Assembly (NCBI RefSeq): GCF_902459535.1 | Contig: NZ_LR699554.1 | Coordinates: forward strand, 2,914,001 to 2,978,000 | DNA from: Paraburkholderia dioscoreae | Lineage (GTDB): Bacteria; Pseudomonadota; Gammaproteobacteria; Burkholderiales; Burkholderiaceae | DNA length: 64,000 bases | Reading direction: 5' to 3' | Program-made: the position numbers and the translations under genes | Shown here: positions 43,926 through 52,146 of the stretch, piece by piece | How the letters are laid out: each line of letters begins with the position of its first letter | Numbering within the stretch: the stretch's first letter is position 1 | Notes under the pieces: generated by a model | What the model was told of the DNA's origin: nothing | Database searches by the model: none | Seen by the model: only the letters and a program-made list of their open reading frames with translations

Positions 43926-45263
43926 TCATCGTTCGCCCTTCAGCGCCAGCAAACGCGCCGTGATTTCGTCGAATAGCGGACGGCTTTCGATCACCTCGCT
44001 CAGGCAATTGTCCTTCAACTCCACCAATAGCGCGGCGGCGTCCGCCTGCGAGTCTGGCCAGTCGCATCGTTCAAGCAATTCTTCGAGCAGACAGCCGTAT
44101 GCCCTTACTTCGAGACGTTGGAGCGCGAGGCCGGTGCTCCGGTCTTCAGGTGCATAGAAGGAAGCGGCGCCGAAATCTCCCAACAACGCGCGCCCTTGAC
44201 CGCCGTACAGAATGTTGTGTGCGTACAGATCGCCATGCATGATGCCTTGGTCATGCAGATGACGCGCCGCCGACGCCATTCCGTACGCAATGCCCAACGC
44301 CGAAGCCGCATCGAAACGCGTGTCGGCGCCATAGATATCGCGCGTGCAGGATTCGAGGCTGGGAGGACCGGCAAGGTTTCTGAATTGCGGATCGATCAAC
44401 TCCATCACGAGGCCGTGCGTGCCCGCCGGATGATCTTTGACCTTTCCGACCACCGGGATCAGGTTCGCGTGATCGCCCGCGCGAATGCAGGCGGCCATCT
44501 CGCAGTCCGGCAAACCGTCGCTCGTGACCGTGCCCTTGAACAGTTTCACCGCGACAGCGCGGGACGCGTCGTGATGCCCCGCAAGCTCCGCACGATAGAT
44601 GACACCGGAGGCGCCTTCGCCCAACGGCGCTTCGAGTTTCAACTCATGCCATGCAATAGCGGTCGTCGGCGTGTCGATCAGCGCCGCCGCTTCGAGCGCT
44701 TCGCTGAACGGATTGCCGGCGTACGCCAGCCAGGAGAGCCGCGGCAAACGCAGCAGCCACGCGGGTAATCCGCCGAGTTGGTTCGCCGCGAGACGCAGCA
44801 ATTCGAGCCGCGAGCAGGCCGCCAATTCCTCGGGAAGCGCGCGCAGGCGGTTGCCTGCCAGCATCAGCTTTTGCAATTGCGTACAGCCGCCGATATCGGC
44901 GGGCAGCGCTTCGATCTCGTTGTCGGTGAGGATCAGCCAACGCAGTTGCGATGGCAGCGCGTTGGCGGACACCCGGCGAATGCGGTTCGCCTTGAAGCCC
45001 ACCATGCTCAATTGCGGGCACTGCCCCAGCACTTCCGGCAACTCGGTGAACGGGTTGTCCGATGCAAAGAGAATGCGCAGCTTGCCCAGTCGCGGCAAAT
45101 CGTCCGGAAGCGTCGACAGCGCGTTGCCCGACAGGTCGAGAACCTCCAGCGTATCGGCCAGATCGAAAATCTCGCGTGGAAATTCGCTCAGCCCGCATGC
45201 CAGTTTGAGCCGGCGCGTGCCCGCGAGTTGTCCGGCCCGTAGTTGTTCAAGTGTCGTCGTCAC
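43926..45263 (-). CDS. Leucine-rich-repeat protein kinase, 445 aa
   Basis: The N-terminal 200 residues are LRRs with the repeat LxxLxLxxNxLxxLPxxL (for example LEVLDLSGNALSTLPDDL; LQKLMLAGNRLRALPEEL). A eukaryotic-type kinase domain follows: glycine loop LGEGASGV (214-221), Lys240 (AVKLFKG), catalytic HGDLYAHN (Asp345, with HGD instead of HRD) and DFG (363-365). Catalytic residues are therefore kept. No membrane span or signal, so cytosolic. GTG 45263 (MTTTLEQLRAG) is chosen as start over TTG 45314, because the LRR begins there; neither has a good Shine-Dalgarno. Divergent from ogt; an orphan sugar-binding gene lies 53 bp downstream. Target proteins unknown. Confidence 0.9.
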   Translation of the reverse strand: MTTTLEQLRAGQLAGTRRLKLACGLSEFPREIFDLADTLEVLDLSGNALSTLPDDLPRLGKLRILFASDNPFTELPEVLGQCPQLSMVGFKANRIRRVSANALPSQLRWLILTDNEIEALPADIGGCTQLQKLMLAGNRLRALPEELAACSRLELLRLAANQLGGLPAWLLRLPRLSWLAYAGNPFSEALEAAALIDTPTTAIAWHELKLEAPLGEGASGVIYRAELAGHHDASRAVAVKLFKGTVTSDGLPDCEMAACIRAGDHANLIPVVGKVKDHPAGTHGLVMELIDPQFRNLAGPPSLESCTRDIYGADTRFDAASALGIAYGMASAARHLHDQGIMHGDLYAHNILYGGQGRALLGDFGAASFYAPEDRSTGLALQRLEVRAYGCLLEELLERCDWPDSQADAAALLVELKDNCLSEVIESRPLFDEITARLLALKGER

Positions 45264-45549
45264 AGTCGTAGAGAGAGGTCCGGTTGCCGGTGCGCTTCGT
45301 ATCGAAGGTATCAATTCTACTGAGTCGCGCGCCTGGCGCGAAAACGGTTGTACAGTGACGCATCGTCCGCGTTCCCTTCAGGACAGCAGCCCGGTGATGG
45401 GAGGCCTTTCACAAGGAACGGGACAGCAAGATCCGGAGCGCCCTCAGAGCGAACAAGGCTCACACTGTCGTATATCGGCGCGCTTGCCGCGCGCATTCGC
45501 AGACTCGCCTTGCAGCATCTGTGCCTCCAACCAGTCAGGAGCAAGCCAA

Positions 45550-46182
45550 GTGACATACGCCTACAAGCTGATGGACTCGCCCGTCGGCCAGTTGAAACTC
45601 GTTGCGAACGGCGAGCGCCTCGCCGCCATTCTGTGGGAAAACGACAAGCCGAACCGGGTGCGTCTGGGAGAATGGGTCGAAGCAAATGACCGTCCTGTCC
45701 TGATCGACACCGAACGGCAGTTGAACGAGTATTTCGCCGGCACGCGGCGCGAGTTCGACCTTCCGCTCGCCTTCCAGGGAACGGAGTTCCAGAAACAGGT
45801 CTGGGCCGCGCTGTTGACGATACCGTTCGGCCAGACGCGCAGCTACGCGGAAATCGCCATGCAGATCGGCAACGTCAACGCGGTGCGGGCGGTCGGCGCG
45901 GCGAACGGCAGGAATCCGATCTCCATCGTGGCGCCGTGCCACCGGGTGATCGGCGCATCCGGCGACTTGACCGGCTTTGCGGGAGGCCTGGCGAACAAGA
46001 TGTTTTTGCTGTCGCTGGAGGCTGGGCAGACGTCGCTCGAAGCGCAAGCCGACCGGCAGACCGACATGTTCGCGGACGAAGGAAAGGCGAAGGTCGAAGC
46101 TCAAGCGAGATCCGAAGCCCAGACGAAACCCGCACGCCATGCGCCGAGCCGCGGCACGCAAAGTTCGCTGTTCGGAACCTGA
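45550..46182 (+). CDS. ogt: Methylated-DNA-protein-cysteine methyltransferase, 210 aa
   Basis: Suicide repair enzyme moving O6-alkyl groups from guanine to its own cysteine. Active-site APCHRVIGASGDLTGFAGGL and the DNA-binding IPFGQTRSYAEIAMQIGNVNAVRAVGAANGRNP are intact. The start is GTG 45550, fixed by AGGAG 8 nt upstream; the much longer open frame upstream is antisense to the LRR kinase. About 40 extra C-terminal residues, rich in Ala, Glu and Lys, extend past the usual 165-175-residue length; their role is unknown. Confidence 0.93.
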   Translation: MTYAYKLMDSPVGQLKLVANGERLAAILWENDKPNRVRLGEWVEANDRPVLIDTERQLNEYFAGTRREFDLPLAFQGTEFQKQVWAALLTIPFGQTRSYAEIAMQIGNVNAVRAVGAANGRNPISIVAPCHRVIGASGDLTGFAGGLANKMFLLSLEAGQTSLEAQADRQTDMFADEGKAKVEAQARSEAQTKPARHAPSRGTQSSLFGT

Positions 46183-46192
46183 GCGGCTGCAC

Positions 46193-46221
46193 GCTCCGCA
46201 AGCGCCCCGACTTTGCGGAGC
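46193..46221 (+). terminator. Hairpin after ogt
   Basis: GCTCCGCAA (46193-46201) and TTGCGGAGC (46213-46221) form a perfect 9-bp stem with an 11-nt loop, starting 10 bp after the ogt stop. No clear U-run, so termination is probable but unproven. Confidence 0.42.
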
Positions 46222-46310
46222 CGCGTTGAATGCTTCGAAACAGATCACGTTGACGCGCGCATAAAGCATCTATCCTTAAGAAGCCCTTTGGGCGTCAACA
46301 GGAGGATGAC

Positions 46311-46616
46311 ATGCGCATGCTTCTCAACATACGAATCCCGCACGAACCGTTCAACACCCTGGTGCGCGAAGGCATCGCCGGTCAAGTGGTCGGGCAGATA
46401 CTGGAAGAGATAAAACCGGAGACAGTCTACTTCACCGAGCAGGACGGAACACGCGGAGCGGTGCTCGTCGTGGATATCGACAACGCATCGTCGATTCCCG
46501 CCCTCGCGGAGCCGTGGTTTCTGAAATTCAACGCCGACTGCGAAATGCGCATTGCGATGTTGCCGGAAGACCTGATGAAAGCCGGGCTGGATAAACTCGG
46601 CGCGAAATGGAAATAG
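46311..46616 (+). CDS. Conserved-looking small protein, 101 aa
   Basis: Soluble protein beginning MLLNIRIPHEPFNTLVREG and ending PEDLMKAGLDKLGAKWK, with the middle KPETVYFTEQDGTRGAVLVVDIDNASSIPALAEPWFLKFNADCEMRIAML, suggesting a single alpha/beta ferredoxin-like domain. AGGAGGATGAC lies directly before the ATG, a strong site. Similar proteins have sometimes been labelled pantothenate synthetase, but no PanC motif (nucleotide HxGH) is present, so I do not use that name. Neighbours are unrelated. Confidence 0.75.
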   Translation: MRMLLNIRIPHEPFNTLVREGIAGQVVGQILEEIKPETVYFTEQDGTRGAVLVVDIDNASSIPALAEPWFLKFNADCEMRIAMLPEDLMKAGLDKLGAKWK

Positions 46617-46688
46617 GGGTTGCCGTCCGCGGTTCGCGGCTTGCGCCGCCGACGGCGATGTCATGGCGAAAACACCATCGGGCTACGA

Positions 46689-47555
46689 TCAGCCGAGCTC
46701 GAACGAAGTCACTCCGAACACGCGCTCAATGGAAATCGCCGGCGGTTCATGGGTGTACATCCGCGCGGTTTCGAACACGCTCGTCATGCCGTGCCGTTCG
46801 GCCAACGCAACCGCATCCGCATTGATCTCCGGTACGTCGAAGAAAAACGCTTCACCCGGAATGCTCAACGTCAACGCGGAAAACAGATGGCCCGCAATTT
46901 CACCGTTATCGGCGAAGAGCGGGCCGATCTTGCTGCCTGTCCGGCAACGCCGCAATACGCCGTAGCCCACAACCCGGCCGTCGCGGACCGCGACTCGCGC
47001 AATCGCGCCGCGCTGCGCGAGCCATGCAGCGAGAAAGTGCTCGCGGCTGGCGGGAAAGCATTGCCGATCGTAGTGGCTCAGCGACTCGAAGGGTAGCGCC
47101 GAAGCATTGTGCAAATCAGCATGGGACTCGCTCCGGGCAATGTCTTGTACGACGCCCTGAAAGCGGATGTTGCGACAGGCGAGCTTGAATCCCGACCTCC
47201 TGTAATTCGCCTGCTGCGCGACCACGCCATCCAGACCCACGTTGCGGTTTCGCAGATAGTCCATGCCATGCCGCCAGATGCGCATGCCGAAGCCTCGACC
47301 GCGAAACGCCTGCTTCACGATATATAGGCCGATAAAGCCAAAGTCCTCGCCGTATGCGGCAGCGGACAGACACGCCACCGGTTCGCCGCGCCATTCGCCG
47401 ATGAAGAACCCGTCCGGGTCCGCCGCGCGAAAACAGGCGGCATCGTGCAGACCGGGGTTCCATCCTTCCAGTGCGGCCCATTCCACCGCCAAAGCGACGT
47501 CCCCGGCCGACATCCTGCGCACGACGAAATCGTCTTGCTGGTTCAGGCTCGTCAT
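46689..47555 (-). CDS. GNAT N-acetyltransferase, 288 aa
   Basis: The N-terminal GNAT domain (about 10-140) has the acetyl-CoA motif FRGRGFGMRIWRHGMDYL and VAWAALEGWNPGLHDA-type start; a second domain (about 150-285) resembles the Acetyltransf_18-like C-terminal half of YitH-type proteins. ATG 47555 overlaps the M20 stop as ATGA, so the two are translated together. A shared substrate route with the amidohydrolase (acting on N-acyl or N-carbamoyl amino compounds) is possible but unproven. Confidence 0.86.
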   Translation of the reverse strand: MTSLNQQDDFVVRRMSAGDVALAVEWAALEGWNPGLHDAACFRAADPDGFFIGEWRGEPVACLSAAAYGEDFGFIGLYIVKQAFRGRGFGMRIWRHGMDYLRNRNVGLDGVVAQQANYRRSGFKLACRNIRFQGVVQDIARSESHADLHNASALPFESLSHYDRQCFPASREHFLAAWLAQRGAIARVAVRDGRVVGYGVLRRCRTGSKIGPLFADNGEIAGHLFSALTLSIPGEAFFFDVPEINADAVALAERHGMTSVFETARMYTHEPPAISIERVFGVTSFELG

Positions 47556-48793
47556 GATCGTTTCGCCCACTCTTCATGCAGCATCGCCGCGGCAGCCGTG
47601 GCCGCGACCTGGCAGCCGAGGACGATGTGCGCCTCGGCCGTATCTTCGATGAAATCGTGGCTCACGCCGCCGATGCTCGGCACGAACATCATGCAGGCCG
47701 ACATGCAGCGGGCGATAACCTGCGCGTCGTGCGCGGCGCCGCTCGGCATGCGAATCCATTGGCCGGGCGCCACCGCATCGGCGGCGCGCGCCAGATGGTC
47801 CGCGAGCGGGTTGTGCATGGTCACCGGTTGCATCGGTTCGTCGATCGTCGTCAGTTCGACGCTGACCGGGCCTTGTGCATTGAAGTCCCGCACCAGATCG
47901 GCGAGCGCGTCCTGCATCGCCTGCAAACGCGCGGCGTTCGCGTCGCGGAATTGCAAGTACATATCCGCCGCGCCCGGCACCACACTCAGCGAGCCCGGGT
48001 CGAGGTCGATGCGGCCCACCGTCCAGACAGTATCGGCATCCGCGAGCCGCGCGAACGCTTCGTTCATTCTCGGGATAAAGGCCACCAGCGCCGCACCGGC
48101 GTCGCGCCGGATCGTCATGGGCGTCGTGCCGGCATGGTTGCGCTGGCCGGTGAAGCGCAATCGCAGCTCGCGCAGCCCGACGATGGTGGTCACGACCCCA
48201 ATGGACTTCCCAGCCGCCTCCAGCCGACCGCCCTGCTCGATATGCGGTTCGAGATACGCGACATGCCGGCCTGGCTCGAAACGCACACGCGGCCGCCCGG
48301 CAAGACCCGCCGCTTCGAGTACGTCTGCGAGATGTTGCCCTTGACGGTTCGTGGCGTCGCGGATCGACTCGTCCACGCTATCGCCGACAAAACTGCGACT
48401 GCCGAGCAGGCCGGAAAACGTGCCCTCTTCGTCGATCCACGACGCCACGTCCACCGCGAGATGGCTCGTCGCCTCGTGTTCCGCCAGCGAGCGTGCAATC
48501 TCCAGGCCGTAGATCACGCCCATCGCGCCGTCGAGCCAGCCGCCGGTCGGTTGCGTGTCGGTGTGAGAACCGATCACGAGCGCCGGCCCGCTTTTGCGCG
48601 AGCGCCCGAACACGGTTCCCACGCCGTCGATAACGGCGTCGAGCCCCGCTTCCGCCATACGGCCGGCCAGCCATTCGCGCGACGCCAGATCAACCGGCGA
48701 AAGCGCCAGCCGGACGACGCCCGGCCCCGTGGCGCCGAAACCGCGCAGCCGTTTGAGATCGGTCAGTAACCGGTCCGGATCGATCTTCACCAC
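47552..48793 (-). CDS. M20 amidohydrolase (allantoate amidohydrolase / N-carbamoyl-L-amino-acid hydrolase family), 413 aa
   Basis: Dizinc hydrolase. Metal-site motifs: GSHTDTQPTGGWLDGAMGV (about 75-93), DEEGTF and the C-terminal GGVSHDFIEDT. A dimerisation insert (about 205-315) contains the GQRNHAGTTPM loop typical of the carbamoylase group. Length matches the family. Allantoate, ureidoglycine or N-carbamoyl amino acids are known substrates of relatives; no purine-ring catabolic genes are next to it. Overlaps the downstream GNAT gene. Confidence 0.9.
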   Translation of the reverse strand: MVKIDPDRLLTDLKRLRGFGATGPGVVRLALSPVDLASREWLAGRMAEAGLDAVIDGVGTVFGRSRKSGPALVIGSHTDTQPTGGWLDGAMGVIYGLEIARSLAEHEATSHLAVDVASWIDEEGTFSGLLGSRSFVGDSVDESIRDATNRQGQHLADVLEAAGLAGRPRVRFEPGRHVAYLEPHIEQGGRLEAAGKSIGVVTTIVGLRELRLRFTGQRNHAGTTPMTIRRDAGAALVAFIPRMNEAFARLADADTVWTVGRIDLDPGSLSVVPGAADMYLQFRDANAARLQAMQDALADLVRDFNAQGPVSVELTTIDEPMQPVTMHNPLADHLARAADAVAPGQWIRMPSGAAHDAQVIARCMSACMMFVPSIGGVSHDFIEDTAEAHIVLGCQVAATAAAAMLHEEWAKRS

Positions 48794-49083
48794 GTGCTCA
48801 TCTCCTTTGATTGTGGGTTCACGCTACCGGGCGTGATTGCGCGGCGGGTCAGCGGCCGCACATCGCCTCGTGACAGTCCAAACGCAGCCAACTGCGCGCG
48901 CGGCGCTTCGTGGTACGTACTAAAGCGGTGAGAGAGGTCTGCTGCGGGGCGCCGTATCTCCCGTCACGGATTGAGTCGCCAATGTTTTCGCCACCGGTTG
49001 CGTTGTCTGCGCATGATAGCCGCAGGCGCTTGAAACTTCACGGACCTCGGCTCTCGCCGGTAATGTCCGCCTGATACGCGCGC
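48794..49083. other. 290-bp gap with the M20 promoter
   Basis: Between the M20 start and the stop of the secreted hydrolase, both leftward. I see no gene, no repeat and no clear terminator here. Confidence 0.4.
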
Positions 49084-50670
49084 TCAGAATCTGGCGAAGA
49101 AAGCCCGCGCCGCCACCATGCAGGACGACGCGACCAGTTGGCCGTGATAGGCCCGCAGTACCGCTGATACTCCACCCTCGGCCGCGCCACCGGCCACGGC
49201 CTGACTCGCGACTTCAGCCTTCGCACTCGCGAAACCGCGCTTGATGGGCGCGTACGGATCAGCTGGTCCGGCAACGGCAGAATCCACATCCAGCACGGAC
49301 GTCAGCCCTGCGGACACCTTGGCGTTCTGCCAGTACGCCTGCTCGATGCGCGCGTTGAAAAAGAACACCGTGGGATCGGCCTCGCCGCCGCACAAAAGGA
49401 CCGGCGCACGCGGCAACCAGTTGCGCAGGTCGTTGCGCCTGAACGCCTGACGCAACGGATGCATCGGATTCGATGCCGGCTCCATTGCTGCCGTTGCGTG
49501 GGGAAATGCACCATCGGGATTGGCCACGGCGTCCTCCAGCAGGGTCAGGCGATAGGCGTTGCGCACGAGGTTGGCCTTGCCGAATCCCGCCGCGAACAGC
49601 GGCATCAATACCGGCGGCGTCAACGACGGCATAGCGGGCGGCGTCAACGAGGCGAACTGCGGCGCGGGCGGCGCACTGTTAAAGAGTTGCGTCGACGGCA
49701 GTTTGCCTGCGGCGATCAACTTGTTGAGCGGCTGCGCGCTCGGCAGCAAAGTTTCGATACCAGATGCGTAAGCGGCGTCGTAGAAGTCGCCGGGCCGACG
49801 GTAGATATTCCCGTAAGCACGCTGGTAACTCGTCACGATCAGCGTCGCGAAGAGCGTCGAACCCAGGTTGACCTGGCCTTCGATGAGCGCGTCGGCGATA
49901 GCGGCAAGCGCATACGGACCGGAACCCGGCGCGGACGCGGTCACCTTCACACCCGCCGCCTGCAACGCGCGATGCGTCGCCAGGGCAACGAAGCCGCCTT
50001 GCGAATAGCCGGTGACGAATAGCTTCCCGTTCTCGTGTGCTCCACCGTCCGGCTTCACCTCGGCGAGCGCGAGGCGCGCCGCCTGCAGCGAGTCGATCAT
50101 ATCGGCGGATTGCTGGTCGGCGTTCAGATACGGGTGGTACGGCAGATCGGAGCCGGCGTAGCCCGCATAGTTGGTCGCCACGACGATATAGCCCCGCGCC
50201 GCATACATGGCGGCCACGCTCAGGCCTTCCCCGGCGCCGGCGCCGTTGCCGGGATCCGTTCGCGTGATATCGGCGAGGTTGTAGTTGCGGTACGCGGTGG
50301 TGCCGTGCGCGTAGAGCATCAGCGGACGCGCTCCGCTGCATGCCGCCGAAAGCCCCGACGGAATCATCAACGCGCCGCTCGCGTTCGTGGACTCGCCCGC
50401 GCCGCCGATGGTCCGGTAGCGAAAGCTCACGATCTCGATACCGCACGTGGGCGCGCCGGCAAGCCGTGCGAGCTGCCGGCCGCCCACGCTCGACGCCAGC
50501 AAGGTCGAAAACTCCGGCGCGCTCAGCGTGAGCGTGACGTGGTGGTCGAGAAGCTGGCCGCGTGCATTGCACGCTTCGTGACAACCGGAGCCGGCCTGCG
50601 CAGCGACACTCGTGCCCAACGTGATACTTGCCAGCAACCCGAGGGTCGCCCTTCGCATTGCTACAGACAT
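49084..50670 (-). CDS. Secreted alpha/beta hydrolase, lipase-like, 528 aa
   Basis: Signal peptide to about residue 27 (SVAAQAGS). Nucleophile elbow GYSQGGF with Ser223; an upstream oxyanion region LMLYAHGTTAY and the ADIVATNYAGY strand match fungal-type secretory-lipase folds. Acidic and His residues of the triad are likely in VLLCGGEADPTVF (Asp at 420s) and AVLRAYHGQL. Two proline-rich short repeats (SLTPPAMPSLTPPVL) sit near 345. ATG 50670 has GGGAG 6 nt before it. Ester substrate unknown. The LysR gene ends 22 bp from its start. Confidence 0.85.
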   Translation of the reverse strand: MSVAMRRATLGLLASITLGTSVAAQAGSGCHEACNARGQLLDHHVTLTLSAPEFSTLLASSVGGRQLARLAGAPTCGIEIVSFRYRTIGGAGESTNASGALMIPSGLSAACSGARPLMLYAHGTTAYRNYNLADITRTDPGNGAGAGEGLSVAAMYAARGYIVVATNYAGYAGSDLPYHPYLNADQQSADMIDSLQAARLALAEVKPDGGAHENGKLFVTGYSQGGFVALATHRALQAAGVKVTASAPGSGPYALAAIADALIEGQVNLGSTLFATLIVTSYQRAYGNIYRRPGDFYDAAYASGIETLLPSAQPLNKLIAAGKLPSTQLFNSAPPAPQFASLTPPAMPSLTPPVLMPLFAAGFGKANLVRNAYRLTLLEDAVANPDGAFPHATAAMEPASNPMHPLRQAFRRNDLRNWLPRAPVLLCGGEADPTVFFFNARIEQAYWQNAKVSAGLTSVLDVDSAVAGPADPYAPIKRGFASAKAEVASQAVAGGAAEGGVSAVLRAYHGQLVASSCMVAARAFFARF

Positions 50671-50692
50671 ATGACGCTCCCGCTTGTTGGTA

Positions 50693-51595
50693 TCAGGGCG
50701 AGCGGCCGGCGTTCGCGTGCGCCAGCAACTCTTCGGCCCTCGAAAGAAACAGCTTCAGCACCGGCGATGTATTCGACCTGCTATAGCCGATCACGAGGTC
50801 GACGGTCGGCGTCTCGCCTGCGAGCGGCCGGCTGACCACCGACCACGGCAGCAGGTTGTTCGCATACTCCGGCATCAACGCGAGCCCACGCGTGGACGCG
50901 ACGAGCGACATCGCCATAGCCAGGTTGTCGACGCCGTGGCCGGGCGTGACCGCTATGCCGTTGTCATCCAGATAGCGCTGGATCACGTCGTGCAGCACTC
51001 GCGCCTTGTTCGACGCCATGATGAAAGTCTCGCCGGCGAAATCATCCGGACGGATCGCGCTTCGCCCGGTCAGGCGATGGTCGCTCGGCATGAGCACGAT
51101 CAGCTTCTCGCTACTTACCACCTGATAGTCCAGATCGAAGCCCGGTTCGGCACGCAGAAACGCAAGGTCGAGTTTGCCGCGCGCGAGCGCATCGGCAAGG
51201 TCTGGCGAATAGTGGCTCGATACCGTGACGTCGATGTTCGGCAGCTCGTCGCGCAGCACCTGCATGGCGCGCGGCAGCCAGGTCATTTCCTGGCCGGTCA
51301 GGAATCCCAGCGCGAAGACCTGCTTGGAAGGTCGCGCGGCACGGCGCGCGGCTTCAATGGCGGCGTCGACTTGCGAGAGCGCGAGCCGCGCATGGTCGAG
51401 AAACGCCTTGCCCGCCGCCGTCAATTCGACGCCGCGTGCGCTGCGGTTGAACAACTCCGCGTCGACTTCGTCCTCCAGGTTGCGAATCTGGCGGCTCAGC
51501 GACGGCTGCGACGTGTGCAGGCGCCGTTCCGCCGCCACCGTCAGGCTGCCCGCTTCGGCGACGGCCACGAAGTACCGCAAATGGCGAAGCTCCAT
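50693..51595 (-). CDS. LysR-family transcriptional regulator, 300 aa
   Basis: HTH in MELRHLRYFVAVAEAGSLTVAAERRLHTSQPSLSRQIRNLEDEVDAELFNR. The effector-binding half resembles aromatic-acid regulators (HcaR/CatR-like), with GFLTGQEMTWLPRAMQVLRDELPNIDV. Divergent from the truncated hydrolase/SDR pair over 203 bp, which carry a perfect 33-bp palindrome. The regulated genes are probably that divergent unit and/or the secreted hydrolase downstream of it. Confidence 0.9.
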   Translation of the reverse strand: MELRHLRYFVAVAEAGSLTVAAERRLHTSQPSLSRQIRNLEDEVDAELFNRSARGVELTAAGKAFLDHARLALSQVDAAIEAARRAARPSKQVFALGFLTGQEMTWLPRAMQVLRDELPNIDVTVSSHYSPDLADALARGKLDLAFLRAEPGFDLDYQVVSSEKLIVLMPSDHRLTGRSAIRPDDFAGETFIMASNKARVLHDVIQRYLDDNGIAVTPGHGVDNLAMAMSLVASTRGLALMPEYANNLLPWSVVSRPLAGETPTVDLVIGYSRSNTSPVLKLFLSRAEELLAHANAGRSP

Positions 51596-51626
51596 AGATC
51601 CTCTTTGAATTCCGTTTGCGTCTTAC

Positions 51627-51659
51627 CTGACGGGCATGCCTGACAGGCATGCCCGTCAG
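51627..51659. repeat. Perfect 33-bp palindrome in a divergent promoter region
   Basis: CTGACGGGCATGCCTG (51627-51642) and its exact reverse complement (51644-51659) flank a single A. Each arm itself contains the palindrome GGCATGCC. It begins 32 bp upstream of the LysR start and ends 140 bp before the hydrolase start. In RNA it would form a very stable hairpin; as DNA it could be an operator, cruciform or a scar. Confidence 0.9.
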
Positions 51660-51798
51660 CCTACAAAGTCTTTTTCCTTTCCACAAGCCCCCGCTACATT
51701 ACCCATCAGGCAGCAACGCCCAAGACAACCGAGCAAGCCTCGGCCTGACCCCCGCCTCCCGCTCCATGCCTTTCATCTATATTGCCGAGGAACCGAAA

Positions 51799-52146
51799 AT
51801 GACCCCACCGGCTGCTTCGAATGACCCCGCCGTGACGCGCCACACGCACCAGACCGCCCCGACCCGTTATGTCGAAGCGAACGGCATCCGCTTCGCGCAT
51901 CGCCGCTTCGGCAAGACGGGAGGCGTGCCGCTCGTGTTCGACATCCATTTCACCGGCACGATGGACCATTGGGATCCGGCCGTGACCGACTGTCTAGCGC
52001 AAGATCGGGAAGTGATCCTGTTCAACAACGCCGGTATCTCCAGTTCCTCAGGCGAAGTGCCGGAATCGATCGAAGAGATGGCCGCCAACGCCGCCGCGTT
52101 CATCAAGGCGCTCGGTTTGCTTCAACTCGACGGAGTTTCGCCATGA
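51799..52146 (+). pseudogene. Truncated alpha/beta hydrolase, N-terminal 115 aa only
   Basis: The sequence ANGIRFAHRRFGKTGGVPLVFDIHFTGTMDHWDP, followed by REVILFNNAGISSSSGEVPESIEEMAANAAAFIKALGLLQLD, matches the first third of a soluble alpha/beta hydrolase of roughly 280 residues. It stops just before the place where the nucleophile elbow (G-x-S-x-G) should come, and its TGA overlaps the ATG of the SDR gene. This looks like a deletion that removed the remaining hydrolase and the normal spacer. ATG 51799 has GAGGAACCGAAA before it, so a short peptide may still be made and could serve only to couple translation. Confidence 0.78.

Noticed and set aside
44599..45549. Upstream extension of ogt to 527 residues
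   Set aside because: It is antisense to the LRR kinase and full of serine/proline noise; GTG 45550 has a proper ribosome binding site.
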